Below, piece after piece: positions 27,008-36,277 of a stretch of 64,000 nucleotides of DNA (position 1 is its first letter; every line of letters begins with the position of its first letter). Where the stretch lies: the NCBI RefSeq assembly GCF_022695595.1, contig NZ_CP074380.1, positions 5,524,001 through 5,588,000 on the forward strand, given 5' to 3'. A model generated the notes under the pieces. It saw nothing but the letters and a program-made list of their open reading frames with translations. It searched no databases and had not been told where the DNA came from. A program made the position numbers and the translations under genes. The stretch comes from Streptomyces sp. MST-110588 (GTDB lineage Bacteria > Actinomycetota > Actinomycetes > Streptomycetales > Streptomycetaceae).

Positions 27008-28082
27008 AACCGTTCGCGCCACCGGATCCCGCGGATCCGCCCGAACCACCGGAACCGCCGCGGAAGACCGTGTCACGCAGCTTGCTGCCCAGGTCACCGG
27101 CGCCGCCGGCTATGTCGCGCACCAGACCCATCAGCGGATCCTTGCTGTTGCGCACCGACTCGGCGTAATGCGCGGCGGACTCCCGGAAGGAGTCGGACAC
27201 CGAGGCGTCCTTGTCCTCCTCACGGCGCGGGTAGTGACCGTCCATGATGCGCTGGTAGTCGCGGCCGGCCGCCCACTTCTTCAGCTCGGCCGCCCGCACG
27301 GTGGTGAACGGGTGGCTGCGCGGCAGCACGTTGAGGATCTTCAGGACCGAGTCGCGCAGGTCACCGCCCGCCTCGTACTCCTCGGCCTGCTTGAGGAAGG
27401 CGTCCACGTTCATCTCATGGAGGTGGTTGCCGCCGGCCAGCTTCATCAGGCCGCGCATGGAGGCCCGCAGGTCCTGCCCCACCAGAAGACCGGCGCGGTC
27501 CGCGGACAGCTCCGACTTGCGGAACCACTCACGCAGCGCCGTCACTATCGCCATGATCGCCACGTTGCCGAGCGGGATCCAGGCGACCTTGAGTGCGAGG
27601 TTCGTCAGGAAGAGCAGGATCGTGCGGTAGACGGCGTGCCCGGACAGGGCGTGCCCGACCTCGTGGCCGATGACCGCGCGCATCTCCTCCTCGTCGAGCA
27701 GCTCGACCAGACCGGTGGACAGGACGATGACCGGCTCGTCCAGACCGATGCACATCGCGTTGGGCTGCGGGTCCTGATTGACGTACATCGGCGGGACCTT
27801 CTCCAGGTCCAGGATGTAACAGGCGTCCCGCAGCATGTCGTTCAGATGCGCGAACTGCTGGTCGCTGACCCGGACCGAGTCCGAGAGGAACAGCAGTCGC
27901 AGGCTGCGCTCCGGCAACAAGCCGCTGAGCGCCTTGAAGACGGTGTCGAACCCGCTCAGCTTGCGCAGCGCGACCAGCGCGGAGCGGTCCGCCGGGTGTT
28001 CATAGGCACGGGATGAGATCCCGGGGAACCGCCTGCGGTCCCGGCTCGGTACGCGCTCGCTGCCGCCTGGGCTCTCCGTCAT
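26970..28082 (-). CDS. M48-family zinc metalloprotease
   Basis: A 370-residue protein. The zinc site HEVGH is at about 140-144 in MRAVIGHEVGHALSG, followed by a hydrophobic pair of segments (TILLFLTNLALKVAWI, NVAIMAIVTAL) and the downstream ELSADRAGLL, which gives the third zinc ligand. This is the HtpX/Ste24-like plan, a membrane protease for quality control. There is no N-terminal signal, so the active site is probably cytoplasmic. Residues after about 340 are Gly/Ser repeats. Start ATG 28082 has GGGGGAGG upstream. The 3' end overlaps the convergent neighbour by 38 bp. Confidence 0.88.
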   Translation of the reverse strand: MTESPGGSERVPSRDRRRFPGISSRAYEHPADRSALVALRKLSGFDTVFKALSGLLPERSLRLLFLSDSVRVSDQQFAHLNDMLRDACYILDLEKVPPMYVNQDPQPNAMCIGLDEPVIVLSTGLVELLDEEEMRAVIGHEVGHALSGHAVYRTILLFLTNLALKVAWIPLGNVAIMAIVTALREWFRKSELSADRAGLLVGQDLRASMRGLMKLAGGNHLHEMNVDAFLKQAEEYEAGGDLRDSVLKILNVLPRSHPFTTVRAAELKKWAAGRDYQRIMDGHYPRREEDKDASVSDSFRESAAHYAESVRNSKDPLMGLVRDIAGGAGDLGSKLRDTVFRGGSGGSGGSAGSGGANGSNGPDGPGSAGR

Positions 28083-28212
28083 TGGGGCCTCCCCCTGCTC
28101 GATGCGTCTGTTCAGACTAGAGGACGCCACTGACAGGCGTTTGGATGCCCGGGCGTACGCTGGCGAGCGCATCAATGCCCGTACATGCCCGCACAAAGGG
28201 AGCACGACAGCC

Positions 28213-28566
28213 ATGCTGAACACGAGTGTGCTGCTCGCCGCCGCGGCGGCCCAGACCTCGAAGGACGACGGCCCGGGGTGGCTCCTGCGCACCGTCATCG
28301 TCGTCGGCGTACTGGGGGCGGTCCTCCTGGCCTGGGTGCTTCTGCGGGGTTACGGCCATCAGGGCGGTGACGGGAACGAGCCGCGCAGCGGGAACCGGGC
28401 CAAGGGACAGGGGCCCGGCACAGGCTCCGGCACGGTTCAGGGATCCGGCGCCGCCAAGGGCCCGGGCACCACGAAGAGCTCAGGCACCACGAAGGGCCCG
28501 GGCACCGGCAAGGGCAGCGCCCCGGGCGGCCGTGAGGACGGGAACGGGGACGGCGGCACCAACTGA
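28213..28566 (+). CDS. Small membrane protein with Gly/Lys-rich tail
   Basis: A 117-residue protein with one membrane helix at about 25-45 (TVIVVGVLGAVLLAWVLL) and a disordered tail of GSGTTKGPG-type units. AAGGGAG lies 10 nt before ATG 28213. Divergent from the M48 protease gene. Function unknown. Confidence 0.65.
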   Translation: MLNTSVLLAAAAAQTSKDDGPGWLLRTVIVVGVLGAVLLAWVLLRGYGHQGGDGNEPRSGNRAKGQGPGTGSGTVQGSGAAKGPGTTKSSGTTKGPGTGKGSAPGGREDGNGDGGTN

Positions 28567-28655
28567 TCCGGCCCCGTCCGGCGGGCCGAACCGGCCCGAT
28601 CGTCTCCGATCAGGCTGCCGGCCGGTGCGTGCTGGAGGCGGGTGACGCCTGCTCC

Positions 28656-28703
28656 GGACGGCCCGCACCGCCCTCGCACGGACGGCCCGCACCGCCCTCG
28701 CAC
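28656..28703. repeat. Two tandem 24-bp repeats
   Basis: Perfect copies at 28656-28679 and 28680-28703 (core CGGCCCGCACCGCCCTCGCA) in the gap between two small membrane protein genes. Confidence 0.85.
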
Positions 28704-28812
28704 GGCCGTGCGCCGCACCCGTGGAGCGGAGTCGGCGTGATGTCCGCACCGGCTCGCGCTTACGATGTGGCGGAAGTCTCTGCCACCCCATCCCGGATTG
28801 GTCCTGCCGACG

Positions 28813-28974
28813 ATGAGCCTGAACAGCACCGCACAGTCCCTGGTCGCCCTCGCCGAAGGCGGGAATGAGGGCGGCGGGCACGCCAGCCTCAGCCCCTTCG
28901 TGACGGGCGGCGGCGCCCTGATCGCCCTGCTCCTCCTGCTCTGGATCGTCACCCGCTTCAACCGGGACCGCTGA
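28813..28974 (+). CDS. 53-residue membrane protein upstream of nadD
   Basis: [17 protein letters not shown] leads into a single membrane helix ([18 protein letters not shown]) and a short RDR end. It ends 52 bp before nadD. No clear ribosome-binding site; the longer frame upstream adds an unlikely tryptophan-rich start. Small tail-anchored-like protein, function unknown. Confidence 0.6.
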   Translation: MSLNSTAQSLVALAEGGNEGGGHASLSPFVTGGGALIALLLLLWIVTRFNRDR

Positions 28975-29026
28975 GGACGGACACCGGGCGCCCGGTGGTA
29001 CGCGGCGCCCAGTAGGGTCTGCACGC

Positions 29027-29665
29027 ATGGGAGAGCAGACGGAGCCCGTGAAGCGGCGGCTCGGAGTGATGGGCGGAACCTTCGACCCGATCCATCACGG
29101 ACACCTGGTCGCCGCCAGCGAGGTGGCCAGCCAGTTCCATCTCGACGAGGTCGTCTTCGTACCCACGGGACAGCCCTGGCAGAAGAGCCACAAGAAGGTG
29201 TCCCCAGCCGAGGACCGGTACCTGATGACGGTCATCGCGACCGCGTCCAACCCCCAGTTCTCCGTCAGCCGGATCGACATCGACCGTGGCGGCAACACCT
29301 ACACGATCGACACCCTCAGAGAACTGCGCGCCCTGAACCGCGACACGGATCTCTTCTTCATCACCGGTGCCGACGCGCTCAGCCAGATCCTGACGTGGCA
29401 CGACGCCGAGGAACTGGTCTCCCTCGCCCACTTCATCGGAGTGACCCGGCCCGGACACGACCTCGCCGATCCCGGGCTCCCCGAAGGCGGGGTGTCCCTG
29501 ATCGAGGTGCCCGCGCTGGCCATCTCCTCGTCCGACTGCCGCGCGCGCGTCGCCCAGGGGGAGCCGGTGTGGTACCTGGTGCCTGACGGTGTCGTGCGCT
29601 ACATCGACAAGCGTGAGCTGTACCGCGAGGACCGCGCCGACCAACACCACCGTGGTGACCGCTGA
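29027..29665 (+). CDS. nadD: Nicotinate-nucleotide adenylyltransferase
   Basis: A 212-residue enzyme that adenylates nicotinate mononucleotide in NAD synthesis. The nucleotidyltransferase signature [11 protein letters not shown] is at residues 16-26, and the ISSxxxR motif appears as ISSSDCR near 167. -10 TAGGGT (29013-29018) lies 8 nt before ATG 29027, suggesting a leaderless or nearly leaderless mRNA. It leads a cluster with the LCP-like gene, rsfS and the phosphatase, the usual actinobacterial order. Confidence 0.95.
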   Translation: MGEQTEPVKRRLGVMGGTFDPIHHGHLVAASEVASQFHLDEVVFVPTGQPWQKSHKKVSPAEDRYLMTVIATASNPQFSVSRIDIDRGGNTYTIDTLRELRALNRDTDLFFITGADALSQILTWHDAEELVSLAHFIGVTRPGHDLADPGLPEGGVSLIEVPALAISSSDCRARVAQGEPVWYLVPDGVVRYIDKRELYREDRADQHHRGDR

Positions 29666-29726
29666 CGACGGCCGTCGCCGGCACCGCTGACGACGACCGC
29701 CGAAGGGCCTACGGAAAGGGGCACCG

Positions 29727-31823
29727 GTGAACGACCGACAGGACCCGTACGCGCCGCGCGACCCGTACGCCCCTGAGCAGCAGGCCCAGCAGGGGTATCC
29801 CTACGACGCGTACGACGCCTATGGGCGGCCGGTGCACCAGGAGGTGCCACGGCAGGTCTCCTACGACCAATACGGACAGCCGGTTTCCTACGACACGTCC
29901 TATGAGGGTCACGGTTCGGCCGCCTACGGTACGGGCGGCCCCGCCGCGTACGAAGGACGGCGTGAGGGGCACGACAGCCGGTACGACGCGGATGAGGGCC
30001 GCTACGACGGGCACTACGGGAGCCCGGCCGCCGGCTCGTCGTACGACCCCTACGGACAGCAGCACCACGGTGCAACACCGCAGCACCACGATCCCCATCA
30101 GGGATACGCCTACGACTACGACTCCTACGGGCGGCAGGAGCAGCAGTCCCCGTCCTCGCCGTACCCGCAGCAGTACGACCCCTACGGCCGGCCGGAGCAG
30201 CCCCGGCACACCCACGGGCAGGAGTGGATCCCGCAGCAGGCCACCCAGCCGCCGTACGAGCCGACCTCCTACGAGCCGACCTCCTACGAGCAGCAGCAGT
30301 ACCCGAGCCACGACCCGGCCCAAGGCCAAGGACACGGCCAAGGGCACAGCCAGGGACAGGACCCGAGCCAGGGACAGAGCCAGGGCCAGGGGCACAGCCA
30401 GGACCGGCACGAGCACCGGGACCGGCAGCAGGACGGGGAGGCGGACCAGCGGTCCCGCTCCCACGCGTACGACGGCCCGGAGCCCTCGCACCACCGCGCC
30501 CCGGCCGACGCCCCCGCCTCAGGCCGCGCTTCCGGATCCGCCGCCACCGACCGGGACTCCTCGGCGCCCGATTACCGCACCGAACAGTTCTCGTTCATCG
30601 AAGAGCCGACCGAGGACTCCGAGGACGTCATCGACTGGCTGAAGTTCACCGAGAGCCGTACGGAGCGCCGCGAGGAGGCCAAGCGGCGTGGCCGCAGCCG
30701 CGTCATCGCCCTGGCGGTCGTCCTGGCCGTGCTGCTCGTGGGCGGCGTCGGTTACCTGTGGTGGGCGGGCAAGCTGCCCTTCGGACTGTCCGGCTCCGGC
30801 CAGGACGCGGAGAACGCCGGCGGGGCGCAGAAGCGCGACGTGCTCGTCGTCCACCTCCGGGACGGCAAGGGCGGCAAGAGCGCCACGGCGCTGCTGGTGG
30901 ACAACGAGACCACTCATAAGGGCACCACGGTCCTCCTCCCCAACGACCTGGTCGTCACCAAGGACGACGGGACCCCGACCACCCTGGGCAAGTCCGTGAC
31001 CCAGGAGGGCACCGAACCCACCAGGGAGTCCCTGAACACGCTGCTGGGCGCCGACGTGAAGGCGAGCTGGCGGCTGGACACCCCGTACCTGGAGAACCTC
31101 GTCGAGAGGGTCGGCGGCATCACCCTGGACACCGACGCGACCGTGCCCGGTGCGAAGAAGGGCGATGCCGCCCTGGTCACCCAGGGCACGGGACAGACCC
31201 TCAACGGACAGGCGGCGGTCGCCTACGCCACGTACCAGGCGAAGGGCGAGCCGCAGACCAAGCAGCTCCTGCGGTTCGGGCAGGTCATGCAGGCCACGCT
31301 GAAGAAGGTCTCCAGTGACGCGGACGGCGCCACGGCCACCGTGAAGTCCCTCCTCCAGGTGCTGGACCCGCCGCTCACCGAAGGCCAGCTCGGCAGTTCC
31401 CTGGCCCGGCGCGCGGAACTGGCCAAGGCCGGCGCCTACCGCACCACCGTCCTGCCGGTGCAGCCGGACGGCACGCTCAGCCGACAGACGGCCGACAGCG
31501 TGGTCAAGGACGTCCTCGGCGGCACGGTCAAGAACACCGATCCCGGCGCCACCGCGCGGGTCAGCGTCCAGAACGCCAGCGGCGACAAGGCGGCGACCGG
31601 CCGGGCACGGGTCGCGCTGCTCAACGGCGGCTACTCCTTCGTCGACGGCGGCAGCGCCGCGGCGCGGGCCGGCTCGGAGGTGACGTACGCCGACGCGGGC
31701 CACAAGGCCAAGGCCGAAGAGGTCGCCAAGACACTGGGCCTGCCGACGAGCGCCCTCAAGCAGGGCAAGGGAGCCGCGAACGCCGATGTCACGGTCGTCC
31801 TGGGACGTGACTACAAAGGGTGA
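29727..31823 (+). CDS. LytR-CpsA-Psr-like protein with degenerate active site
   Basis: A 698-residue protein. Residues 1 to about 300 are a disordered cytoplasmic region rich in Tyr, Gln and Gly (YDxYG units). One membrane helix follows at about 325-347 (VIALAVVLAVLLVGG), then an LCP-like domain (about 370-545) and a LytR_C domain (about 600-698, ending TVVLGRDYKG). LCP enzymes attach wall polymers to peptidoglycan, but the conserved SxPRD motif reads LLPND here and the later RxxxxDxxRxxRQ region reads TYQAKGEPQTKQLLRFGQ, so the pyrophosphate-binding arginines are missing. A structural or regulatory wall role is more likely than catalysis. Start GTG 29727 has AAAGGGG upstream. Confidence 0.8.
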   Translation: MNDRQDPYAPRDPYAPEQQAQQGYPYDAYDAYGRPVHQEVPRQVSYDQYGQPVSYDTSYEGHGSAAYGTGGPAAYEGRREGHDSRYDADEGRYDGHYGSPAAGSSYDPYGQQHHGATPQHHDPHQGYAYDYDSYGRQEQQSPSSPYPQQYDPYGRPEQPRHTHGQEWIPQQATQPPYEPTSYEPTSYEQQQYPSHDPAQGQGHGQGHSQGQDPSQGQSQGQGHSQDRHEHRDRQQDGEADQRSRSHAYDGPEPSHHRAPADAPASGRASGSAATDRDSSAPDYRTEQFSFIEEPTEDSEDVIDWLKFTESRTERREEAKRRGRSRVIALAVVLAVLLVGGVGYLWWAGKLPFGLSGSGQDAENAGGAQKRDVLVVHLRDGKGGKSATALLVDNETTHKGTTVLLPNDLVVTKDDGTPTTLGKSVTQEGTEPTRESLNTLLGADVKASWRLDTPYLENLVERVGGITLDTDATVPGAKKGDAALVTQGTGQTLNGQAAVAYATYQAKGEPQTKQLLRFGQVMQATLKKVSSDADGATATVKSLLQVLDPPLTEGQLGSSLARRAELAKAGAYRTTVLPVQPDGTLSRQTADSVVKDVLGGTVKNTDPGATARVSVQNASGDKAATGRARVALLNGGYSFVDGGSAAARAGSEVTYADAGHKAKAEEVAKTLGLPTSALKQGKGAANADVTVVLGRDYKG

Positions 31824-31862
31824 GTTCCGAGGCGTCAAGGTGACGGAAGTGCCCCGCCGGGA

Positions 31863-31921
31863 CTGAAGGTGAAGGACAAGCCTTCAGGGGACCGCGGGTG
31901 GCGAGGGTGCCCTCGCCACCC
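31863..31921 (+). terminator. Tandem hairpins after the LCP-like gene
   Basis: CTGAAGG/CCTTCAG (31863-31869 with 31881-31887), then a perfect 12-bp stem GGGTGGCGAGGG/CCCTCGCCACCC (31896-31907 with 31910-31921). Confidence 0.7.
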
Positions 31922-32104
31922 CGGCCCGCGGCACTCATATGGGCGTCGGGGCAGGTCAGCACCGGTGATCGAAAAAACACGCGGGAGTGTCGGCGGTCCG
32001 TGAGACCCTTGTTGGGTACCTGACCGCCGACCCGGCCGTGGTGTACGGGGGCCGCCCCCGCGACCCGGCGCGGGGAGGTCTGCCTCCGACCGGAAGTCCC
32101 GCTT

Positions 32105-32554
32105 GTGACCGCCACCGACCGTTCCATCGAGCTCATCAACGCCGCCGCCCAGGCAGCCGCCGACAAGCTCGCGCACGACATCGTCGCCTACGACGTCAGC
32201 GACGTCCTCTCGATCACCGACGCCTTCCTGCTGGCCTCGGCCCCCAACGACCGCCAGGTCAAGTCGATCGTCGACGAGATCGAAGAGCGGCTGAACAAGG
32301 ACCTGGGAGCCAAGCCGGTGCGCCGCGAGGGCGACCGCGAGGCCCGCTGGGTCCTGCTGGACTACGTCGACATCGTCGTGCACGTCCAGCACAGCGAAGA
32401 GCGCGTCTTCTACGCCCTTGAGCGCCTGTGGAAGGACTGCCCCGAGCTCGACCTCCCCGAGGAGGCCAAGGCCACCCGCGGCAAGGCGGCCGAGCACGCC
32501 CGGGCCACCGCGGCACAGACCTCGGCGGACGAGCGGGACGGAGAGCTGAGCTGA
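32105..32554 (+). CDS. rsfS: Ribosome silencing factor RsfS
   Basis: A 149-residue protein of the RsfS/Iojap family, which binds L14 on the 50S subunit and blocks subunit joining when nutrients are short. Motifs: VAYDVSDVLSITDAFLLAS, PVRREGDREARWVLLDYVDIVVHV, and ERVFYALERLW. The 35-residue Ala-rich C-terminal tail is longer than in many homologues. GTG 32105 is the first start that keeps the family N-terminus (MTATDRSIEL). Its stop overlaps the next gene's probable CTG start. Confidence 0.93.
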   Translation: MTATDRSIELINAAAQAAADKLAHDIVAYDVSDVLSITDAFLLASAPNDRQVKSIVDEIEERLNKDLGAKPVRREGDREARWVLLDYVDIVVHVQHSEERVFYALERLWKDCPELDLPEEAKATRGKAAEHARATAAQTSADERDGELS

Positions 32555-33204
32555 ACGGCACCAAAGGCGGCCGGGGCCGCCGCATCGTCCTGTGGCGGCA
32601 CGGCCAGACGGCCTGGAACCTGGAGCGCCGCTTCCAGGGGTCGACGGACATCGAACTGACCTCCGTCGGCGTCGACCAGGCCCGCCGCGCCGCCCGCCTG
32701 CTGGCGGCCCTCAAACCGGACGCGATCATCGCCTCCGACCTGAAGCGGGCCGTGGCCACGGCGGCCGAGCTGGCCGCCGTGACCCGCCTGGACGTGACGT
32801 ACGACGCGGCACTGCGCGAGACGTACGCGGGCGCCTGGCAGGGGCTGACCCACGAGGAAATCATCGCTCAGTACGGCGAGCAGTACGCGGCATGGAAGCG
32901 GGGCGAGCCCGTACGGCGCGGCGGCGGCGAACTGGAGACCGAGGTCGCCGACCGCGCGGCTCCGGTCGTGGAGCGCAACGCCGAGAAGCTGCCGGACGGC
33001 GGGACGCTCGTCGTCGTCAGCCACGGCGGAACGATCCGCACCACCATCGGGCGGCTGCTGGGCCTGGAGTCCCACCATTGGGAAGGGCTGGGCGGCCTGT
33101 CGAACTGCTGCTGGTCCGTCCTGGGCGAGGGCGCGCGGGGCTGGCGCCTGATGGAGCACAACGCCGGCACGCTGCCGGAGCCGGTGCTCGGCGACGACGC
33201 CTGA
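32551..33204 (+). CDS. Histidine phosphatase family protein, probable CTG start
   Basis: A 217-residue protein of the phosphoglycerate mutase-like superfamily. The catalytic RHG lies in VLWRHGQTAWN, the second catalytic histidine in VVVSHGGTIR, and the acid residue in ETYAGAWQGL. Likely a small-molecule phosphatase; the actinobacterial gene next to rsfS resembles glucosyl-3-phosphoglycerate phosphatase in some annotations, but the substrate is not provable. The start must precede the RHG at about residue 15. CTG 32551 overlaps the rsfS stop (CTGA) and has GGAG 7 nt upstream; no ATG or GTG fits. Confidence 0.85.
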   Translation: MNGTKGGRGRRIVLWRHGQTAWNLERRFQGSTDIELTSVGVDQARRAARLLAALKPDAIIASDLKRAVATAAELAAVTRLDVTYDAALRETYAGAWQGLTHEEIIAQYGEQYAAWKRGEPVRRGGGELETEVADRAAPVVERNAEKLPDGGTLVVVSHGGTIRTTIGRLLGLESHHWEGLGGLSNCCWSVLGEGARGWRLMEHNAGTLPEPVLGDDA

Positions 33205-33269
33205 GGGGCCCCGGGAGCGGGCCCGTAGAGGGCCGCGACGGGCCTTCGGACGGGGGCGACCGACCGGAT

Positions 33270-33299
33270 TTCACATTTGGCCAGGTCGCAGGCTAAAGT
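33270..33299 (+). promoter_or_regulatory. Promoter of the first tRNA-Ala gene
   Basis: -35 TTCACA (33270-33275), 18-nt spacer, -10 TAAAGT (33294-33299); the tRNA begins 53 nt after the -10. Confidence 0.5.
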
Positions 33300-33352
33300 T
33301 CTTCTTGTTCGAGGCGCCGCCGGGAAAACCGGAGGAGCAAAGAACAAGACCC

Positions 33353-33425
33353 GGGGCTATAGCTCAGTTGGTAGAGCGCCTGCATGGCATGCAGGAGGTC
33401 AGGAGTTCAATTCTCCTTAGCTCCA
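33353..33425 (+). tRNA. tRNA-Ala (anticodon GGC), copy 1
   Basis: 73 nt fold into a full cloverleaf: acceptor GGGGCTA/TAGCTCC with one G-U pair, D-arm with AGTTGGTAGA, anticodon stem CCTGC/GCAGG with loop ATGGCAT giving anticodon GGC, and T-loop TTCAATT. Discriminator A; CCA is not encoded. It reads GCC, the commonest alanine codon in such genomes. The copy at 37922 is identical. Confidence 0.95.
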
Positions 33426-33701
33426 CAGCCCGGATGATCCCGTCTCCCAGTGAGGGAGGCGGGATCATCGCGTTTGCGCCTCCCCCGTCGCTCCTGACGG
33501 CGTGGCCGTGCCCCTGTCCGTTCCCGCCGGTGACGTACGTCTCATAGGGGAGACGGCCGACGGACGACGTGACCGATGCCACGCGCAGGACAGCGTAAGA
33601 GGGCGCGGAACGGGCGCGGATCTCCACACGGCTGCGGGACTGACCTGATCGACGGTCCGTGGCAGAATTCGGACGGCGTCGGCAGGGGAGGAGACAACGC
33701 G

Positions 33702-33989
33702 ATGCCCACGAGCACCTTCGAGGAGATCGACGGCCTGCCCGTCGACGACCTGCCCGTCGCCGTCCTGCCCGATACGGCCGAGGCGCAGGACCATGAACGG
33801 CTGCGGGGACACACGCTCCGCTCCACCGGCCCGGCCTCCACCCCCGGAACCGCCGGCCGTGCCGCCCCCGGCGCCGCGGGCGCCGTACTGCGCTGCCCCG
33901 CCTGCGGCTCGGAGCATGTGGCGCAGGTGCTGGGCGACAACGGCGGGGTCTCCTTCGTCTGCACGGCCTGCGGCCACAGTTGGAGCTGA
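33702..33989 (+). CDS. Small zinc-ribbon protein
   Basis: A 95-residue protein. The acidic N-terminal 60 residues are low-complexity; the C-terminus is a zinc ribbon LRCPACGSEHVAQVL...FVCTACGHSW, with CxxC pairs about 22 residues apart, similar to TFIIS-type ribbons. GGGGAGGAG precedes ATG 33702. It ends 3 bp before the next small zinc-finger gene, so the two form an operon. Unknown function; nucleic-acid or protein binding is plausible. Confidence 0.65.
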   Translation: MPTSTFEEIDGLPVDDLPVAVLPDTAEAQDHERLRGHTLRSTGPASTPGTAGRAAPGAAGAVLRCPACGSEHVAQVLGDNGGVSFVCTACGHSWS

Positions 33990-33992
33990 CCG

Positions 33993-34226
33993 ATGGGCGC
34001 TCACAGCAGGAAGTGCGACTGGTGCGGCAGCGGTACGCCCATCGTCCGCGACATGGAGCCGATCAACTCCGACTACCAGTACTGGTGCGAGGAATGCGCG
34101 CGGGCGCTGATCATAAAAGGCGACCCGATCGAGACCTACCGCGAACTCGACGGCGAGCCGATCTACGGCCGTCTGCTGGACGAGCACTGCACCCTCAAGC
34201 GTTTCTACTCCTTCGCCACCGCCTGA
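33993..34226 (+). CDS. Small CxxC...CxxC protein
   Basis: A 77-residue protein: KCDWCGSGTPIVRDM, then YQYWCEECARAL, giving a four-cysteine zinc site, followed by a helical end (YGRLLDEHCTLKRFYSFA). Starts 3 bp after the preceding zinc-ribbon gene and is surely co-transcribed. Unknown function. Confidence 0.65.
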   Translation: MGAHSRKCDWCGSGTPIVRDMEPINSDYQYWCEECARALIIKGDPIETYRELDGEPIYGRLLDEHCTLKRFYSFATA

Positions 34227-34310
34227 CGTGCGCATTTTCACCGGCCCCAAGATTTTTTCGGAAAACGCGGAACTCCCGGCGGTTCGTGGGGCGTTGTATG
34301 TCGCAAGAGC

Positions 34311-34334
34311 TGCCGCCGGAAACGGCCGGCGGCA
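34311..34334 (+). promoter_or_regulatory. Hairpin in the copper oxidase leader
   Basis: A perfect 9-bp stem (TGCCGCCGG/CCGGCGGCA) with a 6-nt loop, ending 27 nt before the TTG start. Either a terminator of the zinc-ribbon operon or a leader structure. Confidence 0.45.
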
Positions 34335-34361
34335 CGGGGGAAGCGACACGGGGGTCGCATC

Positions 34362-36197
34362 TTGTCCGACACGACGATCAATCCTGTCCACGCAACGTAC
34401 GAGACCGAAGGCGCCCAGGAAGCCGGCCCGGACGCCGGCAAGCGGGAAGCCGTCGCCGAGCTGACGCCCTTCCTCGACGCACTGCGCGTTCCGCCGACCC
34501 TGCGGCCCAGCCGCAAAGACGGTCTGCGCGGCATCGACGTCAACCTGACCGCCGCATGGGTGCGCCTGCACTCACAGCTCCCGCCGACCAAGGTATGGGC
34601 CTACGACGGCCACTTCCCAGGGCCGACGATCGAGGTACGGCGACATCAGATGCTGCGCATCGCCTGGACCAACCGCCTCAGTGGCGCGTACCCGGTCACG
34701 GTGGCCGAGGCGACGGCGGGCATCGACGAGCCGGGCCGCAAGGCGAGCACCCTCCTCGAAGGAGCCGATCAACTCCCGCCCTGGACGGTCACCCACCTCC
34801 ACGGCGCCCGCACCAACGGCGGCAACGACGGCTGGTCGGAGAACGCCGTCTCGCCAGGTGACGCACAGCTCTCGGAATATCCCAACGACCACCGCGCCAC
34901 GTGCTGGTGGTACCACGACCACGCCATGGACATCACGAGGTGGAACGTCTTCGCGGGCCTGGCGGGCATGTACCTGATCCGCGACGAGGAGGAGGACGCA
35001 CTGCGCCTCCCCAGAGGCGAGCGCGAGATCCCGCTCGTCCTCATGGACCGCAACCTCGACACGGACGCCGACGGCCGGCTGACCGGCCGGCTGCTCCACA
35101 AAACCCTGATCGTGGGCAAGGACCGGGACGGGAAGAACCTCACCCTGCCCTTCACGGGCCCCTACACCCTCGTCAACGGCACGATCTGGCCGCATGCGGA
35201 GGTGGACGCGCGCTGGTACCGCTTCCGGCTGCTGAACGCCGCCAACGCCCGCATCTTCGACCTCCGCCTGGTGGACGACGAGACCGGGGCGCCCGTCACG
35301 GGAGCGATGTACCAGATCGGGACGGACGGCGGACTGCTGCCCCGGCCGGTCCCTGTGGACGCCGGGCTGTCCGTGGCGCCCGCCGAGCGGATGGACGTCC
35401 TGGTTGACTTCGGCAGGCTCCGCGGCCGTACGCTGCGGCTGGTCGACGCCGCGCCCGGCGTGACGTACCCGCAGGTCATGCAGTTCCGGGTGGGGAAGGA
35501 CAAAGTACGTGACCCGTTCGTCCTGCCCGGGGTGATCTCCTCGTCCTTCGTGCGGCTCACGCACGACAACGTGCCCGATCACGAGCACCGGCTGATCGCC
35601 CTCACCCCGCCCGGCCCGGTCGGCAACGGTCACCCGGAACTGTGGGAGATGCACCAGATCGATCCGGACGGGGTGCAGATCCCCTCCGAAGGCGTCATTC
35701 AGATCCGGGGCGCCGACAAGAAGGTACGGACCTACCGGCGCGGCGCCCGGATGTTCGACGACGCACTGGGGTTCCTGGTCAAGTACGGCGACTGGGAGCA
35801 GTGGAGCTTCCTGAACCTCGGCGGCGCCGGCACCCATCCGATGCACATCCACCTCGTCGACTACCAGGTCCTCAGCCGGGACATCTACCCGGAGGACCCG
35901 AACAGCCCGTACGACAACACCATCGGGGGAACCCGCTCGCCTCTGGAGTACGGCGGCACGGCGCCGATATCACCGGGCGACCAGGGCTGGAAGGACGTCA
36001 TCCAGGTCCACCCGGGCCAGATGGTGAACGTGATCGGTCAATTCCACGGTGCGCGGGGCCGGTTCATGTACCACTGCCATCTGCTGGAGCACGAGGACAT
36101 GGGGATGATGCGCCCGTTCGTCGTCATGCCGCCCGAGGTCGTGAGGTTCCATCACCACCAGCCGGGCGGCCACGGCCACGGCCACGGGGGCCATTGA
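34362..36197 (+). CDS. Phenoxazinone synthase-like multicopper oxidase
   Basis: A 611-residue copper oxidase. Ligands are all present: H145-x-H147 (THLHG), H185-x-H187 (WYHDHAM), H492-x2-H495-x-H497 (HPMHIH), and H571-C572-H573, H577 and M582 ([13 protein letters not shown]). The last gives a type 1 copper with axial methionine. Length, the [15 protein letters not shown] start and the NPYDN-like C-terminal region resemble o-aminophenol oxidases/phenoxazinone synthase, which couple o-aminophenols using O2; some homologues act as bilirubin oxidases or spore-coat-like laccases. No signal peptide, so cytoplasmic. The last 15 residues carry eight histidines, possibly copper-binding. Start TTG 34362 has only a weak GGGGG upstream. 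No biosynthetic cluster surrounds it, so the natural substrate is open. Confidence 0.85.
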   Translation: MSDTTINPVHATYETEGAQEAGPDAGKREAVAELTPFLDALRVPPTLRPSRKDGLRGIDVNLTAAWVRLHSQLPPTKVWAYDGHFPGPTIEVRRHQMLRIAWTNRLSGAYPVTVAEATAGIDEPGRKASTLLEGADQLPPWTVTHLHGARTNGGNDGWSENAVSPGDAQLSEYPNDHRATCWWYHDHAMDITRWNVFAGLAGMYLIRDEEEDALRLPRGEREIPLVLMDRNLDTDADGRLTGRLLHKTLIVGKDRDGKNLTLPFTGPYTLVNGTIWPHAEVDARWYRFRLLNAANARIFDLRLVDDETGAPVTGAMYQIGTDGGLLPRPVPVDAGLSVAPAERMDVLVDFGRLRGRTLRLVDAAPGVTYPQVMQFRVGKDKVRDPFVLPGVISSSFVRLTHDNVPDHEHRLIALTPPGPVGNGHPELWEMHQIDPDGVQIPSEGVIQIRGADKKVRTYRRGARMFDDALGFLVKYGDWEQWSFLNLGGAGTHPMHIHLVDYQVLSRDIYPEDPNSPYDNTIGGTRSPLEYGGTAPISPGDQGWKDVIQVHPGQMVNVIGQFHGARGRFMYHCHLLEHEDMGMMRPFVVMPPEVVRFHHHQPGGHGHGHGGH

Positions 36198-36277
36198 GCA
36201 GCCCGTACGGCCATGGAGGTCACCGACCGGCCCCTACGGACACGGAGGCTACCGACCTGCGCGTACGACCACGGAGG

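Noticed and set aside
34298..34860. ATG at 34298 as the start of the copper oxidase
   Set aside because: It is in a different frame from the oxidase; the frame encodes Arg/Pro-rich shadow sequence.
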